A stretch of DNA of 64,000 nt from Apostichopus japonicus. Taxonomy: Eukaryota; Echinodermata; Holothuroidea; Aspidochirotida; Stichopodidae. The translations under genes were made by a program, and so were the position numbers. The notes under the pieces are model-generated. The model worked only from the letters and a program-made list of their open reading frames with translations, did not search any database and was not told the origin of the DNA. The stretch covers positions 1 through 64,000 of the forward strand of contig NC_092568.1 of NCBI RefSeq assembly GCF_037975245.1, given 5' to 3'. Each line of letters begins with the position of its first letter. Positions within the stretch are counted from its first letter, which is position 1. Below are positions 38,401 to 51,596 of this stretch, one piece after another.

Positions 38401-41400
38401 AGAGGCTAGAAACGTTTAGTATATCTCCATGTATCCATGGTATTAGTGTATATATACAAAAAAGCCATTGCATTCGTATGATGCCTGATGAGTATGTTAT
38501 GTATTTCAAAAACCTGCATATTCACACGTCAGATTTGTCTTTCTTAATTGGAGCTTTTTTTTATAGAAAGAAACACTGTTAAAGTCCATCAATATAGCCC
38601 CAAGAATGTTGTATTCTCAAAATTGCTAAAGGTTTTGAAAAAGTACTTTCTGTGAGGTTCTCTCTCACCAGACTATCCTGTGACATAGAAAGGAGGTTCA
38701 CTTAGACAATTGCAGAAGAGAGGAACAGATGCTCTGGGGTGACAATAAAATGATTGTTAGGAGGGGGGAGGTTTGTGGCAGTACCGATAATCTTTAAGGA
38801 GATGTAGTGTGGGTAGGGGTGGAGAGTCGTGATTGGGTAGAAGGTATTGGTGAGATTACCAAGTTAATGGAAGATATATTTTTGTTTTGATGATATGAGG
38901 ATATCGGTATACAGACCCACAGATTTGTAGAGTTAATCAATGCAACATTATTAGTACCATTGAGTAAGTACAATTTCCTTTGGAAAATATGAATACCAGT
39001 ATGAGTATACAATCAATTGCACTAGTAACAAAATTAGGTTTAATAAACGAGTACCGTTAAACATACACGACTGTGACTGTACCAGCAACTACCTAATCTA
39101 AAATCACGTGTTTTGAGTAATCCGCAGCGTTAGTTTCCTATAGGGCGAATTGCCAATGCCCGACGCAGAACTTACAGTGGTTTCAACTGTTCTCATCAAA
39201 CAATGTATTACGCCAGTCGTATCCAGTTATGCTGATGATGTGGGATGGGGTGGGGGTTGGGTGGAATGGGGGAGGGGGGGCTAAATACTAATACAATAGT
39301 ATCTGTTATGTTCTTCCAGGTCATACTATATAGAACAATTTGATCTTCCAAAGCATCCATCCTTGTATGAATCATGATATATTGCAAAGGCGGTACAGCT
39401 TAAACTATAATTCATAGGTCACAGTTGAAAGTGGATCATGATGGTTTGATTGGCCCATTTATCAGATAGAGGGAGCTAAACCTGTCATTGATGTGTATAT
39501 ACTCGATGAAGTGGTTAGTCAATATTTGTAAAACGGAGTAGTAAATTCCGTTCATTCTCAGTACCCAATCAATCCGGGTGTTATGTGTGAGGCGACCTTT
39601 AGTGAGTACATATACAACAATTGAGCGTCCTTTATTTCGTCATCACCTTGCTGAGTCGGGTTAACCAGTAAGAAGGATCGGCAAGTGCCTGAAGCTCCCC
39701 CCCCTCCCCCACCCCGAGGTCAACAGGCCTCCATGAGCAGTTCCGTAAAGTACGTGGTCTTCCAACTTTCTATTGTGGGTTGTTCCTAAAAATCGTAATC
39801 ATAAGGGGGAGGGGCACGCATTTGAGCTCCAGAAGGTGCTAATTCGACAATGCGATCATCATTAGCATGATCTTCTCACTCCACCCTCATATTTCCACCT
39901 CTCAAGAATAATGAAAGATATGAGCAATATGAAAAAACGGCTGGAACGGCAAAAATAATAATAAAAAGAGACTTGAAAGTAAAAAAAAAAATTATTTCAT
40001 ACAACAGGATGATATGCAGCTAGTATTTCTCTCTTTAAACAGATAGTAATGCTAAAAGCGGTTGTTTTTGCTTCAGGGTCTACGAAATAAATAAAGTGCA
40101 TTATTGTTCCGTTATCGAGTTCACGCGTCATGCACTTCCTTGACGCATAAATGTCACAATATATGGTGGTGGGATTTCTAACATCACCACTTTATTAACA
40201 GCAATAACTAGTCAATCCGGAATTAACGAGGCCAGTAAGCAATAGGCCAGGCCTACATTGAGTTACATTTGCATGTACACATGAAAGTTTTGTATTCTTA
40301 GCTGGTTTGAATCCTGTAATGATGAGCTCATTGTATATATAATTGCGGGCAATGACACACACCAACTGCATGGTTTAATCCGGAACACAATTATACGTTA
40401 CAGCTGTACTATATGCACATGTAATATATTTGCAAAAGTATCTTTATTAAACACTTCATAGAAGTCGGTGGTGTATGATCTTTGATTAAAAGAAAATATC
40501 TTTGGCAAAATGCAATTAATATCTTTCAATTAGTTTTACCAACATTTATGAATTGGTGGAAGCACTATGACAAAAGGTTGAGGTTAAAATGAGATTACTT
40601 ACATTAAAATTGTCTGCTATAGTCTTATATTACGATATCATTGATAATCCATTGGCCATCCTCCCCCACCCCCGTGTCCGTCCCCTTTTCTGCCCACCTC
40701 CCAACCTAGATTAAATATCGCCGATGAACATTTCCGATACAGTTTAGTTGATGATATAATTTTGAGGCACACGTATATTGCCCTGCGTGACTGCATTTTA
40801 TAAGATAACTTTTTTGCTTTTTACGGCACAATTCATCTGAATTGCACTAGTATACTAAAGTTGGATTAAATACCTATATAAAGACGAAAAACAAATATAG
40901 ATCTACGATTTGTTCTCTTTAATCCGGTCGGAGATGATCAAACGAAGCGAAATGTAGGATATTCCTTCAGTGAAATACTGGCTGTGCCAACATAGTGCCA
41001 ACGCACATGCATGGTCCACGCCAGATTGCTTCCAACGAATGACAACTCGTAGTCTAAAGTAAGGTGTACTTCTACGAACTGGAATTGACAATGTCGTTCT
41101 TCTCTCCACCAAATTCACCTTCAAATATATAAATAGTACAATATTTTACGAACAATATTGGGCAGCTTGAGTGGAATTATTGTTCCAAAGCCTAATACAA
41201 CCCCTGCCGCCATCCATCTTCCCCACCCGCAAGCCCCTTGTATCATCAAATCGACCTGCCGTTAGTCCGAGTTAGGCTATTAAAAATTTTTATTTTAAAT
41301 GGTAAAAATGGTGACTTTTGCGGTCTGTTTAATTCACATCTGATGCCATTCATTACAATGCCCAAAATTTTGTAAATACCTCAGAGCTTCCGGAGCATTG

Positions 41401-44400
41401 CCCCCTGCATGGACCCCATCAGGGGCTATTATGCCACTGGGTCATTCCAACCTGAAGATGCCCATAAATATGCTGGGCCCCCAGGAATAAAAGTCTAGTT
41501 ACGCCCCTGGAAATAATAATAGAAACAGTTCATATATAGTAGAAGCTCAAAGGAAAGACATTGAAGAACAAGAAATCACAGATGATCATGTTTGTACAAT
41601 ATATCGACTGTTTTGATTCAATATTATTCAGTATTTCATGATTAATTTTGAACCATGAAATCGGGACGATCATCCTAAAATCCCACCCGAACCGACAGGG
41701 CTGGCTGCGCTCCTGAGGAGGAGGTGGCGGGTTATCAGTCGTGAAAACTTTTGCGATTTGAAGATATATATAAAAATGTAGTTAAATCTTATTAATAATT
41801 AACTGTGTTGGGTAATCGACTCTCCACGATGAACGGACACTTTAAAGGACACTTTGTCACTTGTTTAAAAATAATATTATAGGGTTAACAAATACATTGA
41901 TGATATTTGAACATTACCAAATTAACCAAAATATCCTCCAGTGCTTACCTCGAAATTGAAATTTTTTAAGTACACTTGATAAATATTTGATCTGGAGGAA
42001 TTCTAAACCAGTTTTGATAAGTACCGCACAGTGGTCGGTTACTTAACTATATTGATCGTAGACCCATTAGTGTCTTAATTACATATTAATGACCACTGTG
42101 GCACCAAACAGACCGACTTCAGACGGACTTCAATCACATTGGTTTAAATTTATTCTTAATATTGACATATCCATAAATACCTTAGATGATTCATATAGGC
42201 TTATATATGATACGCATTGGTTTTGTCAGATGAATCTGAGCGATTCCTCAGACTTCGTCCAAGATATCGAGTATCCTGTTAGGAATCTCAACTAACTCAG
42301 ATGTATTGATTAATTAGATTTAATCGATTTAAATATTACAAAGAAAACTGTTTCTGACAAGAAACTTGCATCAACCGCTGCGTATCATATGTAAGTTACT
42401 CCAAGGGCGCAACCACGTATAAGCCCACCCTCACCCTCACCCCCACCGCATTCCCACTGGCAAACAGAATATTTACAAAGATTCTTAGTGTAGAGTACAT
42501 AAATATATAACATGTATAGGCCTATAGGCGGATCAACCATCAATGGTCGATCGAAATTATTCAACATTGTTTCGAAAGTTGCAAAATGCAGCAGCATTTT
42601 GTATCTTAGCTTAGCACCCTCCATTTGACCAAAATTACACCCCTCCACTAGATGACACCTTAGCCCCCCCCCCCCCATGCACACAAAAAACAAAGGTGCT
42701 ATAGGAGTTACTCAATAAACAGCCTGTCCGAAACTAACAATAATGAAAATAGGCTGTGTGGACAATAATTTTAAAACTCTCCTTCATGATACATATAGGT
42801 TAACGTTACCAGTAATGAATTCCCTGCCCCCCTTCCTTCTTTCCGCTCCCTTATGTCCCACCACACATCCTCTTCCCCTACTTTCCTGCACTCTCCCGCG
42901 AAGAGGTATATCCCCTTCTTAGACTGTGACGACCAAATCAAAATAGTGCATGGGATAAGAACACACACACATATATCATCACCGATGAACGGTCAAACTC
43001 GTTATCTCTAGAATAGTTTAGATGCCTTCCTCAGGGTATTTCTCCTAATGCATATATATATATTGAATCTGATTCTTTTCTCAATATCATAATTGAAAGA
43101 AATGTCTTATTTCTTGGAAGATAGTTTCGATGACTTAGCTTGTTTGTCAACAGAAGTCTGATAAATTGTGATATTTTTTGGCTATGAATATTCATTTACA
43201 TGTACTAGAGACAAAAATGTTTCTGTAAGTCAAATACCAAGAATTAATTAGCTAAAAGATGAGGAACCCATTCCTGTTTATTCACAATGGATGGTAAAAG
43301 TGGTTTAGCTTTCTGACAGAAACGTGAATGGCAAATTACCACAGTGCATTGAGTATATAAGGTTGTCTCCCTTGCTATATATATTCAAAACATAAGTGAT
43401 CTGTCAATTGAAGCATGGAGCTATAAACAGATTGAAGTAAAGCCTTATATATATATATATATATATATATATTTCTCGTAACCTAGGCGTGTCGGCGATA
43501 CCCCCTATGTATAATGGACCATCATATGCACATCATTAATCTGCTTATGCATTGACGCATGTGAATTAACAGTCATGCGATAAGTAAGATTGGCGTACAG
43601 CACGATTGGGTGGGGTCGGGGAGACTTCCGTCAAACTGTCTCCTATTTCAGTACTTTGTCATCCGTCAACCCAATGTAGAACAGTTGTTCATATTGTATC
43701 TTTACTACCGTGCTACAGGTCCCAAGCCACGGGATTGGATAGGGTAGGCCTATATATATGGGTAGTGCGGAAGGGTGAGGCCTGGGGACTCATTAAAATG
43801 ATTTAGGATTATTCGGATTTGCACGTAATGTGTTTTCCCCCTGTTAATGTCACTGCCCATCCCCCACCCCCTTCTAGACTATACAGAAATAATATATATG
43901 GTATGTAAAATTTCTGAATAAAACGATGAAACAACCCATCACGAGAAACAAGGTCAGCAGGGCTGGAAATTATATCCATTCATTTTTAAGTCGTTTTGTC
44001 CAAGAAGAAAGCAAGCAAACAGAGTGGAGTCAGCCAACACCTATCAATCCCTCCTTTGGTCATAAAATCTGAATGGATTTGTTTAAATTAGATATTATTA
44101 AAAGATATCTGTATTGTGATTCCGACTTTATCTCGAACAATAGATAAATATTTGTTGTCTAATACTGTCCCTATCGTTTACTATTCGGTAATATAAGTGT
44201 CATGAATCCTTGTAGTATTTATGATTAATATTATATTTCTTTCAAGTTAAATGTCGATCAATCAAACTGAACGACTGACAGAAATATTTCGTAGAATAGA
44301 AAATAGTTTGAAACAAAGAAACGGGGTTCCACTGGAAGGTTTCTATGAGATAGTCCTCATCTAGATTATTTTTATTAATGTGATTAAATGTTAAAGGCCC

Positions 44401-45110
44401 CGAATTTTTATCTCAAATATACATTGTCTTGAAATTTAGCAGATTTGAAGTGATACGATTTGGTACGGTACACTTTGTGAAGGATGTATAGGCCTTGAAT
44501 GAGTCAGGTGTTTCAGGTGTTTGAGGACAAAGTTTAGTTTCGTTGGTTACCGTTCTTTTCATTTCTTGTGTAGTTTCAAGTTAGTATATATTATATTAGT
44601 GCTAACCTAGTATTAAGTTGAAACATCCAAAACTTCCTTACCAGACCATATAATATTTGAGGCATTTATCATTTGAGACCACCCCATCAAACGAATAGAA
44701 CTTGTTTCTGGCTGCTACTAATTAGCCAACTATACCCGTTTTAATCCACTTCAAAAAAAATGTTACTAGTCCCACAGATATAATGCAATGTTATTTAGGG
44801 GGCGGGGGTGGGTATGCACTTGTTAATGTCCAAATTTAATTGTTTCTCCTTTTTTCTCAGTGTATATAACAGATACTGTTTGGTGGTATAAGTCATTATC
44901 TTCCTTCAACAGTTATAGGCCAAAAATAGTATAACGATGATATATGTAAGGACGGTTGTTTTAAGCAATAGGGCACACAAGAATTACCCATGTAATTTTT
45001 CTCGGCTAATAGCCTCAATATATATATTGGTCACAACTGCAATTTGAACTTGCGTTTTCATGTTTTTCTATTTCTTGGTCGCAACCTGAAATTGTACACA
45101 ACTAAACATA
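35465..45110. other. 5' flank of EGLN, then intergenic repeat debris
   Basis: The first 600 bases left of the EGLN Met on its strand (35465-36060) are the likely 5' UTR and promoter. CpG rises there, but I found no TATA box and no RCGTG hypoxia element until a GCGTG near 36190. Beyond that no gene is recognised. Poly-C or poly-G runs lie at 36878, 37158, 39275 and 42663. A GAGAGGAG-rich patch is at 37725-37765 and a short (TA)n tract at 43447-43472. A hAT-like end (CAGGGGCGTAACTAGAC on the minus strand) lies at about 41491-41507 without a visible partner. Confidence 0.45.
43447..43472. repeat. (TA)n microsatellite, 13 repeats
   Basis: A pure TA dinucleotide tract. Confidence 0.95.
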
Positions 45111-45120
45111 CCCCCACCGC

Positions 45121-45200
45121 AGAGGCGTAGCCAACCTGGGGCTAAGCCGAAGTTTTGTCTACCCTGGACCTCCCCCCCCCCCCTCCCACTCTTAAATCAA
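45121..45200 (+). repeat. CAGAGGCGTAGCC-headed poly-C repeat fragment
   Basis: CAGAGGCGTAGCCAACCTGG followed by a C13 tract near 45172 resembles the 5' end of hAT-like elements with CAGxGGCGTA heads. No matching right end or target duplication was found, so it is a fragment. Confidence 0.35.
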
Positions 45201-45964
45201 GTTAAACCCCGTGCTACTGACTTCCAAACGCAGTATAACTTGTTACTGTGTTGTTACGTAGCCGCTCATAAATATAGAGGGAGTAAGTGACACCTTCGAG
45301 AACAGCAAACTCACGGCCCCAATGGTGCTCTATCCTAGATCTAGAAACCGTACGGGTAAACTGACCTTCACCGCTGATCATTTGGTAAAATACTGGAAAT
45401 TCAGGACATTAATTCCTTACTTTTCCATTTGGGTCGCAAGTTACGACGAGAATTATCTGGGTCACGACACAAGTATATATGGCACATCTCATGCAATACT
45501 AGCAAGCAACATGGGATTGGAAGTTCACAAAATTTACACATGTGATTACGTTCTTTGGTTGTCATGTTCACTTTTTAACGATATGGTATAAACTTAACCG
45601 TAGTTAGGACAGGATAGTAATCTAGTATGGGACTTCATTGCTTACGTCTAGGAATAGCGTAACAGTAGGTTTGGTCGAATATTTAAGCAAATGTGACCAA
45701 CTTAGGCCTAAGTGCACAAGATCATAACTGTTCTTTTACTAGTTAATTTACAACAGTAAGCTGACCAGGATTTGTCTACCTACAAAGGAGGGTGAAGAGG
45801 AGACCAGCCTGGTGAGGACTAATAGTAATATACTAATACATGAAAGGATATAGGCTTAGGCCTAAAGATACCCATAGCTTTTTTTATCAGTCATAAAACT
45901 ACAATGGCCAAGAAGGCATAAATTATTGTCCATTAAGTGCAAATAACCTTGTTTTTGTTGCCAG

Positions 45965-46129
45965 GTACAACTCGGAGAGAGCAGTCTGGGGGACACCAAT
46001 ATGGGAAACATGATGAAAAAAGGACTTGGACAGATACAGCCAGCTTCATTTGGTACTTGGGTGGTAAACAAATATCACTGGAAAGCAACAACAATCACCA
46101 TGCTTCCAAAGCCTGATGGATGAGCACTG
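45965..46129 (+). other. Exon-like segment, product unknown
   Basis: It is bounded by a good acceptor (TTTTTGTTGCCAG|GTAC) and a donor-like CTG|GTAAAG. Frame 1 is open for 52 codons (VQLGESSLGDTNMGNMMKKG onward to TMLPKPDG), then a TGA precedes the donor. It could be a terminal coding piece, a 5' UTR exon of the plus-strand transporter gene, or chance. No domain is recognised. Confidence 0.2.
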
Positions 46130-46199
46130 GTAAAGTTTCTGCTTGTCTGTTTTCAAATGGGCTCTTCACAATGTTTGTTAGTTGTTAGTCAGTATATAG

Positions 46200-46586
46200 C
46201 AGGGTTGTCCAACCTACGGCCCGCGGGCCACAGTCCGGCCCGCCAGAGATGCTCTACGGTGTGAAATTTAGTGAGCAGATTTATTGATAACAATTTGAAG
46301 CTATATAATCAATCATTCAAACCTTCTGGGTCCAAAAAACTTTATACAGGTCAGTTTGTGTGACACTCTCTCAGCGGAGGCGAGGGGAGGGGGTGCCGGC
46401 TGGACTTTATTCATCTGTTTTATCAGGAAGGAAAATAAATCAGTGCGCTTCGCGCGCAGTGCTCACATTTTGTTGCTTTGGGCTTCGCGCAAAAAATCGA
46501 AAAATCGAGCGTAGGGTTCATGCGGCCCCCTCCTTCATCATAATCATTTCATGTGGCCCTCCTCTGCAAAAGGTTGGACAACCCTG
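46200..46586. mobile_element. hAT-type MITE with intact target duplication
   Basis: 387 bp with terminal inverted repeats CAGGGTTGTCCAACC and GGTTGGACAACCCTG, a perfect 15-bp match. It is flanked by identical 8-bp repeats GTATATAG at 46192-46199 and 46587-46594. Subterminal CGGCCCGCGGGCC is a palindrome common in hAT families. The duplication fits nTnnnnAn, like that of the 1134 element. It has no transposase; frames across it (for example about 46360-46704) are artefacts. CpG is high inside although the surroundings are CpG-poor, consistent with a recent insertion. Confidence 0.92.
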
Positions 46587-46594
46587 GTATATAG

Positions 46595-48398
46595 GCCCCA
46601 AATGGTCACATGCTAGAATTGCTAGAATTTTTCAAAAAGTTCTCTCCTGGAGGTCTTTACTCTCCAAATTGTTCTCAGATATTTTTAAGGAGCACACAAG
46701 ATGACTGAATGTCCCAGTGAGGAAAATTTTCTCAAAGGTTGTAATTAAAACAGTTGAAGAAGTTTGAACAAAGTGACAATATTTGAATATCTGGCATATT
46801 TGGGGCCAATACAGCATATACCTTCAAGGCACATGCCAGTGCACTGTGTAGAATATATATACAATACTTTAAGTGATTTACACCAAGTTTACATCTCTGA
46901 ACATTTAAAAGAACTAATTTTTGGGCCTATATGTGAACAATATATCAGTGAAAATGAGCTGGAGACAAACTGAGGATGAATTTCAGTCGGGGTCATAATT
47001 AATTTTAAATGGTGATCTTTTGTCAATTACCATCCGCATGTAGGACTACTCGTTTAAATGCAAATATCAACTGGGAGATAATTTAGTTGTTAATATGATT
47101 AGCTCGATATCATTTCTGTAATTATTTCCTTTCTTTAATTTATGCTCCTACTGTTGATGATTAAATTACAGTTACATTCAGGCACCCTTATTTGCATTTT
47201 TCAACACTTTTACAAAATATCTACACAGTATAATTAGTCAAAATCAGGTTGAAATTAATCAAACTAATTGACACTAACCAAGACATTTTTGAAAAGGTGA
47301 TAGAATCTTCATTGAGACAAAGGTGGGTAAGGAGCTTCCAAAAAGTGGGGGAGGGGGCACAACATAGAGGGGCACTGTCTCTTTCCACAACCACCACTCA
47401 TTATGCTATAAACTGATACACACCGGCCATATCATTTAAATATATTTGATGTGTTAGTATGCTATCAATACTATTTATTGAGATTGTTTATTGTTAACCG
47501 TGCTACAAAAAGATGCCATTTTAAAAATAAATAAATAATTAAAATAAAATATTAAAATTAGCAAAGGCTTAAGATATTCAAAAGACAGTTCTTCATCAAA
47601 GGGGCACATTTTATTTGCCAGTAGGGCATATTTGCTATTTTGGAAAAAAATGGGGGGGGCACATGCCCCAGTGCCCTCCCCCAACTCCTACCCCCCTGGA
47701 TATGCAAAAGTTATTTAGGATGACAGCCTACTTAAACAACAAAAGGATATCCTTTTGGAAAATGAATGCCTTATTTACAATTCATTTTCAAATTTCACTG
47801 CATATAATTCCCTTGGCATAAATTTTTATCTGCAGCCATTGTGGTGACTAAATGTGATCAAAGCATACCGAAGTCTAAGTATCATGTATGATTAGAGAAT
47901 TTAATTTTCCTTCTGTCTCACTTTCACATAGAAACTGCAACATTATCTAGCTTTTCTTTAAAGCATTCCTTTGAATTGATTTTGAGTCTATATTTGGCAC
48001 ACTAGCTGTCTAAATTGAAGTACAATAAGCAATGTGGACTCAATCTTGTTTCGAGCAATATATGCCATGAAGGTATGTTAAAAGTAAAATCTTGTTTTGA
48101 GCAATATATATGCTATGAAGGTTTGTCAACATTGGCAAGCAAGTGCAGTAAGGTGGTTAAAGGCAATATGTAAAATAATGTACAATCCTACCCATTCATG
48201 CCCCCCTCCCCCCAATCCCCTTGAACACCTCCTTAAACAATCAAACTTGAGGTATATGTACATTTTTAACAATATGATGATCAAAGCAAGTGCTCAAATC
48301 CCTCTAATAACATATTATCGTAATTAAATGGCAATAAAGTCAAATATAATCACCTCATTGTTGACTCTATAAGTGAACTAATTTTTTTTTTATAACAG
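46595..48398. other. CpG-poor, no gene seen
   Basis: No recognisable coding exon. At about 47340-47360 and 47647-47700 there are G- and C-rich words (GGGGGGGCACATGCCCC, CCCCCTGGATATGC) typical of decayed poly-C DNA-transposon remnants. A direct repeat of ATCTTGTTT-GAGCAATATAT lies at about 48039-48064 and 48088-48113. Confidence 0.4.
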
Positions 48399-48678
48399 CT
48401 AGATAATAAGGCACTAGATGTGTCAAGTTAATGACCTTATCAGCTTGCCACAAGGTGACACGGATGTTAGGATGACTGTGAACCCTCCAGCACCCCTGGA
48501 CTCGCTTGGCGACGTCAGGACAAAGGGTTCTTGCATTTCTACATCAATTGGTTTCTCATCAAAATTTCCAAACCCAAGGCAGAGGTTAGCAGACAAAGCC
48601 CACCAACTGCATCTTTCTTACATCTGTATGCATCCAAATTCAAATTTAGGAGAAAGTTGACTGAAGAATTATATGAAA
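48399..48678 (+). other. Exon-like segment, product unknown
   Basis: A poly-T tract and acceptor (TTTATAACAG|CTAG) precede it and a donor (GAAA|GTAAGT) follows. Two overlapping frames are open in turn. One covers the first two thirds; the other covers the last third and ends FRRKLTEELYE just before the donor. No single frame spans it, so a 5' UTR or non-coding exon is more likely than a coding one. No domain is recognised. Confidence 0.2.
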
Positions 48679-48995
48679 GTAAGTTTAAAGTCTTCTCTGT
48701 TATTGAACCTCTTATTTGTGTTCAATTTCTTTTTAATCTTTAATTACTTGAAATGTCTGTTATAATACTCATCAATATAAATACAAGCATTCTATCATTA
48801 TCTGTATTTGTGGGCAGCTTATTAATAGCCAGACTGCATAATGAAAACATGCCCACATGGTTGTACTATGTAGAGACATTTACTTGATGGGGATTTTTGT
48901 CATTTATTTTGATTTTGGTTTTTAACATCATCCGTGAGATGTTCTAAATCATTTATGAGGAACTGAGCAAGAATAACAATATAATAAAAAAAAAA

Positions 48996-49425
48996 CAAAT
49001 TTATATAGTGCTCTTATCAATCAAGACGTACTCTAAAGCCCTTTACAACGACAACATATTACTGAACGAAAAAGACTTAATAGGCTAGCTGAAATGAATG
49101 CAATTCAACTTTACACCAAAATGTTGTTACAGAGTAATAGCGTCTCTAATGCTTTGTGGTACTGAGTTCCACAGTTTGGCAGGTGCCACACTGAAACCCG
49201 GTCGGCCAACTTACAGGTGCATCAAACAGGGATTTGTTGGGGGATCTGAGATTGAGTTTAGGGCGTTGCTTCTTAATCATATCAAATCTGTACTCCGAAG
49301 CCTAATGATGAAAATGCCATGTATGTAAGGAACAATTATTTTGAATTGGATATGGTACTTAACGGGAAGCCAATGAAGATTCTTAAGAATTGAGGTGATG
49401 TGGTCATGTACATTTTTATAGTCCT
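48996..49425 (+). repeat. Interspersed repeat starting TTTATATAGTGCTC
   Basis: It starts TTTATATAGTGCTCTTATCA and ACTCTAAAGCCCTTTACAA. Later come GTTCCACAGTTTGGCAG, GAAACCCGGTCGGCC, TTGAATTGGATATGG and GGGAAGCCAATGAAG, ending AGGTGATGTGGTCATGT. This order of words is familiar from a repeat widespread in marine invertebrates and fish. I cannot name its class with certainty. The frame at 49098-49328 falls inside it and is not a gene. Confidence 0.45.
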
Positions 49426-51310
49426 AGAAATTAGTATGGTTTGTAGCTATCCATAATGGATGTTTTGATGTACATCTGTGTGCGCTTCACTATGGCTCAA
49501 ATCAGAGTTCCGCCACCCAGCGTTTCATACCTTGTAAAATATGACAGTGAAATTGTGCAGTGTAGGATTGCTTTTTATGATGATTATATCATCAGGCAAA
49601 AGCAGAAAATGTGTGTTCATATGGATCCAATTTATTGAACATACAGTAAAATAATTAAAAATATCTTTATATATTTGTGTGCACATCCAAGTGGAGTAGT
49701 ACATTTTACACTGTAAGTAGTAGTGAATATGATACAATATTACTGAAAATTGGATTTTAATGTTGATTCATCAAAGGGGACTACACAAAGTGAAGTAAAA
49801 GTTAGGGATCACTTTATTCTACCAAAAAAATCTCATTGAAAAGACTGCCTTTAATACTCAACTTGGATCACTGTAGGTCTCTCATAAATTTCTACAATAC
49901 ATGCAGCTCATGTGTAAACACCCAACTCTGCAGCCCCAGAGGTCTTCAAAAATGTATTAATGTGACATACATAACCTTATGGTGGTGAAAAACAGAGACA
50001 AAGAAATGTGTTTTTGGGAATTTGCATAGAAACCTAGGTTTACATGGAAATTGTTATAGGGTACTGAAAAGAAACAAATGAAAAATTTATATTTGTCGAA
50101 CCTGTGATATAGACAAAATCATTTTGATGCAATTAACTTGGGTGTGAAATCCATTTAGCTTGATCTATGGGTTAACACTTTTTTTTAACATAAAGTATTT
50201 GGAGGTTTAAGGAAACAAATTTAGTTCTATTGGAGAAGACAGTTAACTATCACAAAGTTATTTTTAATATAGGGTAAAGGTTTACATCCCTGTGGAGGTT
50301 GATGTTCTGTCTTCATAGCATGGTTATATAGGGACAGTCTGATACTAGTACAATCAAGTATTAGTGTATTACAATAACTACCTGGGTAAATTTCCACAAG
50401 TAGTTTGATAACTAGAAAAAGAGCATGATTTTTGTAACTTCCAGGGACCCCCACATATCAAAATGCAAGAACCAATATTATTGAGTAGAATTGTTTATCC
50501 TAAGAATTAGCTTACTGTTTCTTAAAGAGATTTTAACTACATTTAAGATTGTAAACGGTTTTTTTTTATATGTATTGAATAAACTTTTTAAAGTTTAAGG
50601 TATGTCTTTATAATCGATATTAGCCTTGAGAGTTGAGATTATCTCGATATAAGGGTACAAAGGTTACTGGGTGACAGGTTTGAACTCTTTAAAATTCTGG
50701 ATCAACCAATCAAACTTTTCTCTTAGAATAGTCCTATGATTATGCAATGACAGTTGCTAGGGGCCCTGGCAACACAATTTGGGGGCAATGGTAAATACAA
50801 ATCGTTCAAATCTGCCCATGTGAAGACCACCGTCAGTAACACACCCCATTAATCAGAACAACACTTTAACAGATGCCCAATCTGAGTATTTCTGTCCACC
50901 TGGCATCTTCTTGTTTGCCATCACATCAATCTTAAAGATAACTGCACTAGCTCATTGCCTTTTAACTACCAATCTTCCCCCCTGATGGACACTGTACAGA
51001 GGTAGATAAGGAGAATGTCAACTTGCCACTTCGGTGTTGACATAAGGAGCCAACTACACCTGTGGTTATCCTAGAGCATGTCTTTACAGTATATTTTATC
51101 GCTACTGAGTACATTTGAACAATGGTTCCTTACAATCTTACAAACAGAAATGTGGGGGAGGGGAAGGTGGGGACTCCAATAAAATGGGGCTTTCTTTGAA
51201 TACAGATAGAGTCATCGTCATGGTTATGTGATTTCACATTAACAAAAAGGAGAAAACAAACTATTAAAATTCTTTCGAAACTAACCTGGAGGGGTGTGCA
51301 TCTGCACAGG

Positions 51311-51398
51311 TACTCTAGCTCCCTCTGTTTGTTTCAAGTTACTGTAGCTCCCTCTGTTTGGGTCATTTTACTGCAGCTCCCTCTATTTGGGTCATTTT
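51311..51398 (+). repeat. 29-bp tandem repeat, three copies
   Basis: TACTGTAGCTCCCTCTGTTT-type units start at 51311, 51340 and 51369, with small differences (TACTCTAG, TACTGTAG, TACTGCAG). Confidence 0.9.
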
Positions 51399-51498
51399 TT
51401 TTTGTTTTTTGTTTTTTTGTTATTCCTCATCTCATAGAGCAGGAAATTGTAACTAGATAAAAGTATAATTAGAACTTAGTAACTTTCTTGTTTCCTTC

Positions 51499-51596
51499 CT
51501 CCTAACTCCTCTCCCTTCCCCCTCACACCCCTCCTAACTCTTCTCCCTTCCCCCTCCCACCCCTCCTAACTCCTCTCCCTTCCCCCTCGCGCCCCA
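51499..51596 (+). repeat. 32-bp pyrimidine-rich tandem repeat, three copies
   Basis: CCTAACTCCTCTCCCTTCCC units start at 51501, 51533 and 51565. The strand is almost purely C and T apart from AA and CAC interruptions, so the block could adopt a triplex-type structure. Confidence 0.9.

Noticed and set aside
45322..45591. An 89-residue plus-strand frame with ordinary composition.
   Set aside because: No domain, no good start context and no matching splice sites; chance cannot be excluded.
46360..46704. A 114-residue plus-strand frame.
   Set aside because: Most of it lies inside the hAT MITE and crosses its right end; it shows no transposase motif.
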